64,000 nt of DNA from Argopecten irradians. Taxonomy: Eukaryota > Mollusca > Bivalvia > Pectinida > Pectinidae. How positions within the stretch are numbered: the stretch's first letter is position 1; every line of letters starts with the position of its first letter. The translations under genes and the position numbers were made by a program. The stretch is taken from NCBI RefSeq assembly GCF_041381155.1, contig NC_091135.1:59804567-59868566 (forward strand), given 5' to 3'. This document shows, piece after piece, positions 12,201 to 24,200 of the stretch. The notes beneath the pieces are model-generated. The model had not been told where the DNA came from. It saw nothing but the letters and a program-made list of their open reading frames with translations, and ran no database searches.

Positions 12201-15200
12201 TGTTGTGTTTGGAGACACTGTGAGTTTTGCAGTCACAGTTTTACTTGGGGCTCTCTGAGGTTGGAAATCATCACTCGAAGAACCATCATACACAAAGGCT
12301 GCAATAAAACAATGAAATGTAACCATGCACATCTGCATTTATAAGAAGAATCACTTGTAAAAATTACATTGGATTTCAGTTTTAACAATTTTTAAAACTT
12401 CAACTGTTTATTTTATACATGTAATGGTTTTCTGAAATTGATTTTTGTATTACCTTGGACTGTAGTCTTAGAACTTTTGTCACCATTGGAATCAGAATCA
12501 GAAGCTACAGATGTCTGCTTTTTTTCCTTGATTTTTGACCTTTTTGTGAACATTTCCGTGTCAGCAGGTTGTCCAATGTCATTTTTTTTCATTATATCTG
12601 AAACATATCATTTGATGATGAATCAATTATTTTGATTTCATAAGAAAATTTGCTGAACACTCAACTAAGTAATAATGAAAATAAGGTTATTAATTTCAAA
12701 ATGAAAGAATCACATAACAAAATACCAGGGTAATTACTTTACTTATTACCAAATAAAAGTAAATTAAACTACAATTAGTAATCATACCTTGTGATTTACA
12801 GGGTTTCTGACTATCAAAATCCAGATAAAGACAGGAAATGTCTGATCCAGCATTGTATAATCCAATTGTTTCATATTGTCTATTGGCCTTTGTCTCAGAG
12901 GAAGCTGTTTTCTTTCCAGTCACAGTTTTATTGGGAACTTTCTTAGGTGAATCATCATCTGAGGAGGAGCCAGTATACTTAAAACCTGGATTGAAATTAA
13001 TCATTGACTTCAGTTATAAATGTAATCACACTAGAACATCTTTCTTGCCACATCTACCATACCATGGCATTGATCATTCAGTATTATGTACTTCACAAAG
13101 ACACTATAAAACTAACATACATTTAGATGATAATAGATAACATGATTGTTACATTTGCTGCTAAACAATAAAACCTATTTTATAATATCCAAATCTTGAA
13201 CACGTAGTAAACCTTTCTCTTTTGGTGGCACATTCCAACAACCTAATGTCATCATTACCTTCTACTTTGTTGCCACAGTTGGAGATGTTTTCATCACTAG
13301 ATTCAGACTCCGAAGTTTTTGGTTCCACAGACAACTTTGTGGTGGAACTTTCTATTTTTGCAGAAATTTTCTCCTGTGCAGATTTCTTGTGTTCTTTTTT
13401 CTTGACAAGATCATCAGTCCACTCTGTGGATACATGTACATGTACTGTAAACATACTTAGTTTGGAGGAATCAAAAGTCTAGCACAAACAAAATCTTGAA
13501 CAGGCTATCTCAATTATGAATTTGACTTTCTCTGCTTCCTTGTACTGTCACCAGCCAAATCAAAACAGGAAATGTTGTCCGACTCCGACTCAGTTACTGC
13601 CCTAGCCTCACTGTTGGTCATATTCTTTAACAAGTCAGCCCTATCCTTGGATTCTGGGCCCTTTTCTGATTTATTGCAGACATTGATTAATTTCTGAAGA
13701 TTTTTTCTGACACCTTTTGTGGGCACATCCTTTCTCTGACCTGTGTAGAAATTTTCTTTTCATACACAGTAACCCCTCTATAAACTATATATAACTACTG
13801 TATATTATTATTCATTCTAGTTAATTGACTACATATAGTAATCTACATCAAATAACTAGTAATAAAGGAATAAAGGGATTTGTACTTTATATATAATATT
13901 TGGACTAATCCACTCTCCGGGTTAAGTGATGTATGACATTTTAAATGATATCATAATTGCTGTCCTAAACTCCCTTGCTTTTAGAGTATCCCCATCATGT
14001 CTGTTTTTCAATGGTGGAGAACCTTAGCTTGCTTGCTCTGCTGAGTACTTTGTTATCCTCTTATGATCCTTACCTTTGGCTGCTGACTTTGCCTGTTGTC
14101 CTGTATCATCTATAGGGCTCTTAGCTTTGACAGACTCGAGCTTCTCTATCGATGGAGTTTTCTGTGCAGTGTTTGGGTCCATGGACTTTTCTTCATCATC
14201 ATAGACTGCATCAGAAATATCATGAAAGTCTGAATCAGAATCAACGTCGTTGTTCTCTTTCACCATTTTTCCAGAAGGTGTTCTCTTGTCTTTAGAGTGA
14301 TGTGTAATGAACTTTTCATCAGTTTTTGCCTCGACTTCTGATGAACCACTTGAAAAACAGCTTTTAACATCTGGAAATAAGGCCAGGGAAACATATATAA
14401 CATCAGTTATTTTGATTTAATTGACAGCAACCTGTTGCTGGGTGTCACTCTTAGTGCATTTTAAATTATAATTAGGGATCATAAAATTAAATGCCAATAC
14501 CATCAAGATAAATTGAAAATAACTGTATACAAAAACATTTAAAATTGTCTTCTTTTTTTTCCCTTTTTTTTTTAAACATTTATACTTGACCTTCTGAAAA
14601 TCTGTCTTTTAAGAGTTCTTTTATAATCTTTGTGCATTTCATCTTTGCAAAACATATTATGGGAATATGACTTGAATAGATAGCAGTATTATTTAAAAAA
14701 ACATATAGAACCAACCTTCTTCAATTTGATCACAAGTATACTTGGAATTCCTGGATTGGACCACAAACTTGTAATTTCCAGCACCTTTATCTTCAAAGAA
14801 GCACCCTACAGTCCCTTCATATAATCTGTCCCCAATGTCACACAGTGAGTTGATACCGGAAAGATCGAGTGTAGGACCACCATGTTTGGTGTGTGTCACA
14901 TGTAGTTCAGAGAAGTAACTGTCAGCATCCTCCCATGGAGAACCATGATTAATCTGTAATTCTGGAATAGTATTTGATATTGTTTTCATTTAAAAAAATA
15001 AAATCTAATAAGGCTCACAGGACATAGCTTACTAGGCTAAACATTTGACTTAAAAAAAAAAATTAATTGACATTTTGAAAATAACAGAGGAATCTCAATA
15101 TGTTATCAACCATTCCCAAATAACAAAATGCAGTTCAAAACTGGACCAAATAAATTTTCATAATTTGACCAAATTATTTGTCAAATCTAAACTTTATAAT

Positions 15201-18200
15201 AAAGAATTTCTTTACCTTGTGTCTCCTCATTGAAGTCAATGTAACAAATTAACTATCAAAATCCAAGATTGCTACCTGGCGGTCATCTTGTTCTGATCAG
15301 TCCCAAATCAATATGCACTACTAGGGTCCTAGGGGAACCTACATAGGAAATTTGAACAATCCTCAATACTTTCTGAGAATAGGCGTAACAAACTTTAACT
15401 ATCAAAATCCAAGATGGCTGCTTGTCGCCATCTTGTTGACCGATCAGTCCCAAAATGTAATTGCAGAACTAGGGTCAAGAGGAACCTCATATGAAATTTG
15501 AGAACATCCCTTCATACTTTCTGAGAAATAGCGGTAACAATTAACTATCAAAATCCAAGATGGCGGCTGGTCGCCATCTTGTGACCGAAGTCCCAAAATG
15601 CAATATGCACAACTAGGGTCCTACGGGAACCTATATGAAATTTGAGAAAGATCCTTCAATACTTTATGAGAAATAGCGGTACAAACTTAACTATCAAATC
15701 CAAGATGGCTGCCTGGTGGCCTCTTGTTGACCGATCAGATGCACAACTAGGGTCCTAGGGCATATGAAAAGAAAGATCCCTTCAGTGCTTTCTGAGAAAT
15801 ACGGTAACAAACTTTAACTATCAAAATCCAGATTACAGCATATGGAACATTACAACAAATGGAGCATTACAAAAAAATGGAACATTACAACATATGGAAC
15901 ATTACAACAAACGGAACATTACAAAAAAATGGAACATTACAACAAACGGAACATTACAACATATGGAACATTACAGCATATGGAACATTACAACAAATGG
16001 AGCATTACAACAAATGGAACATTACAGCAAATGCAACACATTACAACATATGAAACATTACAACAAACGGAACATTACAAAAAAATGGAACATTACAACA
16101 AATGGAACATTACAACATATGGAACATTACAACAAATGGAACATTACAAAAAAATGGAACATTACAACATATGGAACATTACAACATATGGAACATTAAA
16201 AAACAACAGCATATTGGAACATTACAACAAATGGAACATTACATAAAAATGGAACATTACAACATATGGAACATTACAACATATGGAACATTACAGCATA
16301 TGGAACATTACAACAAATGGAACATTACAAAAAAATGGAACATTACAACATAAGGAACATTACAACAAACGGAACATTACAAAAAAATGGAACATTACAA
16401 CAAATGGAACATTACAACATATGGAACATTACAGCATATGGAACATTACAACAAATGGAACATTACAAAAAAATGGAACATTACAACATATGGAACATAA
16501 CAACATATGGAACATTACAACAAACGGAACGTTACAAAAAAATGGAACATTACAAAATGGAACATTACAAGTATAGGGAACATTACAATTTAGTGGTAGT
16601 AGACATTACTGAGCAAATGTAACATTACAACTTTGAAATAGAACATCTGACATACAAATAAACATTACAACATTTACTGTATGAAAAAATCTAAGTGCAT
16701 ATGGTAGTAGAACATTAAAAAAATGGAACATTACAAAAACATGTGGAACATCACAGAAAAGTCTCAATTGAAACATTACAACATATGGAACATTACAACA
16801 AACGGAACATTACAAAAAAAAATGGAACATTACAACAAATGCAACACATTACAACATATGGAACATTACAACAAACGGAACATTACAAGAAAATGGAACA
16901 TTACAACAAATGGAACATTACAAAAAAATGGAACATTACAACAAATGGAACATTACAACATATGGAACATTACAACAAATGGAACATTACAAAAAAATGG
17001 AACATTACAACATATGGAACATTACAGCATATGGAACATTACAACAAATGGAACATTACAAAAAAATGGAACATTACAACATATGGAACATTACAACATA
17101 TGGAACATTACAGCATATGGAACATTACAACAAATGGAGCATTACAAAAAAATGGAACATTACAACATATGGAACATTACAACAAACGGAACATTACAAA
17201 AAAATGGAACATTACAACAAACGGAACATTACAACATATGGAACATTACAGCATATGGAACATTACAACAAATGGAGCATTACAACAAATGGAACATTAC
17301 AGCAAATGCAACACATTACAACATATGAAACATTACAACAAACGGAACATTACAAAAAAATGGAACATTACAACAAATGGAACATTACAACATATGGAAC
17401 ATTACAACAAATGGAACATTACAAAAAAATGGAACATTACAACATATGGAACATTACAACATATGGAACATTACAGCATATGGAACATTACAACAAATGG
17501 AACATTACATAAAAATGGAACATTACAACATATGGAACATTACAACATATGGAACATTACAGCATATGGAACATTACAACAAATGGAACATTACAAAAAA
17601 ATGGAACATTACAACATAAGGAACATTACAACAAACGGAACATTACAAAAAAATGGAACATTACAACAAATGGAACATTACAACATATGGAACATTACAG
17701 CATATGGAACATTACAACAAATGGAACATTACAAAAAAATGGAACATTACAACATATGGAACATTACAACATATGGAACATAACAACATATGGAACATTA
17801 CAACAAACGGAACGTTACAAAAAAATGGAACATTACAACATATGGAACATTACAACATATGGAACATTACAACAAACGGAACATTACAAAAAATGGAACA
17901 TTACAACAAACGGAACATTACAACAAATAGAACATTACAACATACGGAACATTACAGCATATGGAACATTACAAAAAATGGAACATTACAGCAAATGGAA
18001 CATCACTACATATGGAACATTACAACATATGGAACATTACAACAAATGGAACATTACAAAAATGCAACACATTACAACATATGGAACATTACAACAAATG
18101 GAACATTACAGCAAATGGAACATTACAGCAAATGGAACATTACAACATATGGAACATTACAACATATGGAATATTACAACAAATGGAACATTACAGCAAA

Positions 18201-21200
18201 TGGAAATCACTACATATGGAACATTACAACAAAAGGAACATTACAGCAAATGGAACATTACAGCAAATGGAACATTACAACATATAGAATATTACAACAA
18301 ATGGAACATTACAGCAAATGGAACATCACTACATATGGAACATTACAACATATGGAACATTACAACATATGGAACATTACATCAAATGGAACATTACAGC
18401 AAATGGAACATCACAACATATGGAACAGTACAACATATGGAACATTACAACATATTGAACATTACAAACTAGGAGAACTGCTGATGCTCTACCTTTTCTC
18501 TGTGTGTTTTCTCCCCTAGCGTTAGTATGATCCACAGTTGGCTTCTCATTAATAAACATTGTTGGACTATATCCCTCATTTATCATGTAAACTTCTTCAT
18601 CTGAAGCAGATACAAACATCTCTGTTCTGGTAACACTTTCTAATTTCCTTGTGTATGGTGGTGCTTTGTTAGGGATGTATCCCTCTTTATTTTCTGTGCC
18701 TTCACCGTCCAATGTGGACATCTCTGGTTTGGTCTCACTTTCAGGTTTCTTTGTGTATGATAGTGCTCTGTTAGGGATGTGTTCCTCTTTATTGTGTATG
18801 CCATCAGCAGCCAATATGGCCATCTCTGGCTTGGTCTCACTTTCTAGTTTCTTTGTGTATGATGGAAGTGTTTTAGGGATATGTCCCTCTTTATTCTCTG
18901 ATGTTACACCAGGGAAATATCCTCCATACACTGAAGTTAGAGAATTTGTATTTGATCAAAAACTTTCAACTGAAGTAACAATTTCATCACATCTGGTAGC
19001 TTTCCATTTCACTGAAATACTAACACATTACCCTCTAAAGAACAGACTAGTAGTTACCTGGTTCAGTTGACTCCAAACTTTGTAGAGGTGAACTATGGAT
19101 ATAACCAGTGCCTTGCTCCTCACAGTCAGACACAAGGTCAGATAATGTATTCTCATTAATTCTAGCCACATCAATGTCGGACTTGGAGGCGATACCCAGC
19201 AGGTCAAGTTTGGGTACATCGCCAGGCCGGGGCTGATCTGTAGATACAAGTTTGAAGGGAACATCAAAATGGTGATTTTCTAAGAGCTCCTCCCTGGTAT
19301 CTGTCAGTTGTATATTTGACCAATCCTTGGCTGGATCTGAAAAGAGTCAAATATAGTAAAACTCACTTGTGTCGAACACGGCTGAATTGAATACATTGGA
19401 TGAGTCACAAGTTTCAATAGGTCCGGATTTTTTTACTTCTTATTAGTAAATAAAGCAAGGATGAATCGAACATGGTTGAATTGAATACTGCAGTTAAATC
19501 GAATACATTTTGCAGTCCTTCCTTCTAATATATATCAAAATTTACTTTTTTGTGTCAAACATTCCGGCATAACACTGTCTCAGCTACGTCAAGTCTCGGT
19601 CTGATTGACTGAACTATGACTGTTCAACTGTAACAGTGCTAACAAACATTATTGTTCGATCAAAACCCAAAGCCCCTTGTTTACACAGGTGCACAGATAA
19701 GGGCAAAATACATCCATTGCACATATTTCAGAGCACTTCTTGAATAAAACGTAGCGTCTTCAAACCGTCATTATTTGCGAGTTTATGTACATAGCTGACA
19801 TTCACAGGAAGAAAAAATAAACAATAATCTACGGTAAACATGAAAAAATTTGTATTAAAAACATCTTGCAATAAATATCATATCCTACCTATATATGATA
19901 CAATGTGAATGAAATCTTTATTCATACAAAAATCGATGTAATGATGAAATTATTTATTTCTTCTCAAAACCTTGTGGAAGTAGTATGTACACAATAAACA
20001 AACACTGTGATTGGTTCAGCTGCCTTGACCTTCACTTTCTCAACGCAGCAGTATCAGTATTGTCTGTTGAACATATATTTGATGGAACATACATTCACTT
20101 AAAGCCATACTGTAAGCATGTACATGCTAATCTTTCTAATTGGTTTCGTTTTCTCTATTTCTTTAGCGTGTAATGTTATATATATGTATCATGTAGTGCT
20201 AATGTTTAACAGTGTATTTAATTTTAACGAATGCTAACGAATGTGTTAGGCTTAGCACAAGTATAAATCATAATGTCTAATGAGGAGGGGGATTTAAATG
20301 TAGTGATCTAGCTTAGATTATAATAGAATGCAGTGCCTCAATAGTGAAAAGTATGAAAAGGGGATACAGTTTTTGAGAATTTTAAACTAAAGGTATACAT
20401 CTGGAAAAATATGAGGAATATCATTTATATATATCAAACTACAGAACTGGTCTAGAGTGAAGAATGAAATGCAAAAAAGAATTAAATATCATTTTTAGAG
20501 CAGATATCCTCACTTGCATGATGACTATTGTGTTATATGCAGTATGCCCTTTCCAGATAAGTTTACCTTTGTCGGTTAGATGTGTAGTATCAGCAGGTTT
20601 TCTATACATGGCTGTGAACCTGTATTGGCCACTACTTCTGTCAGGAAAGAAACAGGCCACAGTCCCCTCATAAATCCTGTCAATGATTTCACAGGGTGAC
20701 ATTATCCCAGACAAATTTAACGTTGGACCATCACCATTTTTGGTGTTTATCACATGTAGCTCCGAAAAATGGCTATCTGTTTCATTCCATGGAGAGCCAT
20801 GTTTGATCTGTAATTCTGTAAAAATAATATATTGGATCTAAGTTTTTCATAGTACAATCAGTTTCAAATAAAAGCAGTCAGTGTTAAAGTACTATTTAGT
20901 CAATAAACAGTATTTGGTAAAGTAAATTTACTTTTCAGTCTTAGGTCACACTAAAGCTGTTATAGATATTCACCATGTTATTAGTTGTCAATAGCTCCAT
21001 ATAAAAATTTCAATTTCCTTTACCTTGAGCTGCATCATCATATTGGAGGTATGTTATTTTATCCTCTGATTGTTGGTCAGGTGCTTCTGGCAAACCTTTA
21101 AACTTGATCTGGTCTGAGGATAGAAGCTTAAAGGGGATATACAAGTCTTTGTTGTTGAGGTCTAGATGCTCAGGAAGGTCAAGGTTAGCAACCCGATCTG

Positions 21201-24200
21201 ACCCCAGTAGAGTGGAAACAAGGCGAAAAGGGATGTAAAGGTGGTTGTTTCCCTTTACAGATTTCTTCCTATTTATTGCAAGGTCGTGTGCTCCAAACAA
21301 TGCTGAAATCAAATAGACTATAGATACATACTGTTTCATTAACCAAATCATTACAAGAATATTTTTTCACATTCAACAAAAAATGCTTTAAGCTAAACCA
21401 AGTTTAATCTTAAAAACTAAAATTGTATAAAAAAGTAGTTTTTGCAATATTTCATTTAATATTTGTCAGCATTCCTCAGTTAAATTTGCAATCATGTATT
21501 ATTGTGAATTTTCAAGGTCTTTTGGCCTTGGTATGTTTCTGAGTAATTTTCAATTACCAGAATGCAAACATACATGGATTCTTCAGTTAAAGATGCTCCA
21601 CCACCGACACTCAATGATAATCATCATTTGAACAAAAATTGGTGTTAAATCATGTATGTTTAATGAACACAAAAATATAATATAATATATTCTATTTTTC
21701 TTTTGGTCATGCCCAATCAGTACTTCAGTACCTCATTCCATACAGGACATAATGCCACAGAATTTTTTCGGGATGCAATAAATTATTCTTATATATTTTT
21801 ATCTTGAAATAATATTAGAAGCTCGACACTTTCCAATTGAGGTATTGATAATGTTGTAAAGTAAGTAACTTTTGTAACTGAAGAAAAATACGAATTTGTC
21901 TGCTCTTGCTTCTTATTGAGAAAAAATACTGTTTGTCAGCGGTGGAGCATCTTTAACGTTAACAATTTCACGTAAATGTCATCTGGTAAATGGGGATGGC
22001 TTACCAATTATTACACTTATCAGAATACTGACCTTCTGTTTTGTGTTCTGAACCTTCCAAAGACCTGTCTGCATCATCAATCTTAGAGCTGCCAGGATTT
22101 GGCAGCACTTTGGGGTTTCTCTCTCTAAATTGCACATTTCCAAATGTGGTAAATCCGACCCCGTCTTCATGTTGTGGAGATTCATAGGTCAATGGTTTCG
22201 AATCTTTAATTAGATGGTAACTTCATGAAAGTATAGTGTGAACTTATTTTTGATCTACTATAGACCTGCATGACGTAGTGTTATCACATTTAGATATGGT
22301 ATAACTTATGTATCAGAGGTCCTGTCACTCTAAAATTGTTCTGATTGTTGTATAACGTATGCATATAAAATAGTAGCATCCATACTTATTCATACTACAT
22401 TTCTAAGGCTTTACAAAAGCACTTGTAAATACATTGCAGCTCATATATAAAAGAAGTAATAAATGTACATTAATTGTCACATTAGGATATGTGCTTAAAA
22501 TTACCTTAGCAGCATTAAGAATACACTTTGTATTACCTTTGATATCATTGTTGGCTGAATCACTGCGAGACTGAGAGTTGTTGCTCTTTTGTTTCTGAGA
22601 TGGGACAATTTTCACCGAAACGTTTCCATTTTGAGAAGGATTATATTCTGGTACATTTCCATAATTCTTCAACCTTGTTACACTGGTAATCTCTGAGGCA
22701 TCCTCATCCACCTCAAAGAAAAGGATGGTTCCTGAACTACTGCACTTTGGACGAGCCAATACCAACATACAATCTTCAAGAGATTCATTTCTTGCTGAAT
22801 TAGTGTTAGTATTTGTATCAGAAAAGGTATCCATTGAATTTCTATCCGACTGGTCACAGCATGTTTCATCTTGGCTGCATTCAAAGACATTGACATCTCC
22901 CTCCATAGAAGGTATTGCTTTTTCCTGCTTTTGAAGATGACCAATCTGGTGAAATTCCCTTGGAACATACAGAGACTCGTCTTTACTTTCCCTTTGTTTG
23001 AAGTTAGTTTGAATTGGAACATATTGCTTCATGATAATGTCATCCTTTTTTGAAGGCAGCAAATGCTTCCTCTCCAATGTGTGAACTGACTGTTTATTAT
23101 CATGATTGTATTGTTTCTTCTCTGGTGAAGTTTCATGATTAATAGCAGAATTTTCTGTTTGTCTGTAATAGGGGAAATGGTGATCACTTGAATCAATGTG
23201 TGTGCTGCATTTTCTTGCTGCAGACTTTGGTGAAGAATCTTGTGCAAGATCTTTCAAAAATGTCTTTATCTCAGCTTCCAACTTCCCAACACGTTCATAG
23301 ACATCTTTGTTTGTCAGATCGTAGGAGGCAGGTGTCGTCATGGAGGAGGTAGTGTCACATCCTGCCTCCCATAAATTAGAAATCAATTTCTTTGACTTTA
23401 GAGAACTTTTCTCTGACAAGGAACGGTAAGGTTTTGATTGGTTTTCTTTTGAACGTAAAGCCAAGCGTTCATCATTTCGATCAGCTCTAATCTTAACAAG
23501 CCTCAATCTCATTAAACGGAGTCTGTGAACTTCTTCCAAGTAATCTGGATGTCCAACAAAATTCTCAAACATGTTGAGTTCTCTAGCAAGAGCCATATTT
23601 TCTTGTCTTCGTTCATGGATTTCTTGCATAATATCTGCTTTAAACTCAAATCTTCTTTGCTGTAACCATAATTGTTAACAATTTCAGTGTGGGAATAGAA
23701 AACGTAAATAGAAATATTTCTATATTTTTCTGTAACACTAATACATGCCATACATGTGCAATCAGCTAACATTCAAGCCAAAATCTATTTTTTTTTTTAA
23801 ATTTCAAATCTATTACATAACCTTTACTAATTCAAGTTTGTTCATTGCTTTTATTTGCTTTTTGTTTATATTTAAAAATCTTGGGTAAATTTTATTACAG
23901 TTAATCCAATACCATTATGAATTACTTTCCTAAGTACATGCATATGGATTAATTACATTTAACACATGTTATTTTAAAAGATGACTTTCAACCTATTGAC
24001 ATTTACTTTTGAACAAAAAATGCTCATCATTACATTTGAGGTTTTTGTAACAACACTTACTTTCTGATTAGCCATTCTTTGTCGAAGTTCCTCTATCTCT
24101 GCGTCAACATATTCTGGAGGTCCTGGTTGATACCCTGGATGATTATTTCCAGGCCTGTTTTGTTGATTACTTTCATGATTTTGTTTCTTTGGTCCTGGAG

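Noticed and set aside
15205..15245. Possible extra exon ending IDFNEETQ|G with donor GTAAAG (minus)
   Set aside because: No compatible acceptor; the frame closes at once in the adjoining repeat. At best a remnant of a broken exon.
15842..18519. Ten or more long plus-strand open frames (up to 346 codons)
   Set aside because: All are frames through the 17-bp minisatellite, with the same 17-residue period in each frame.
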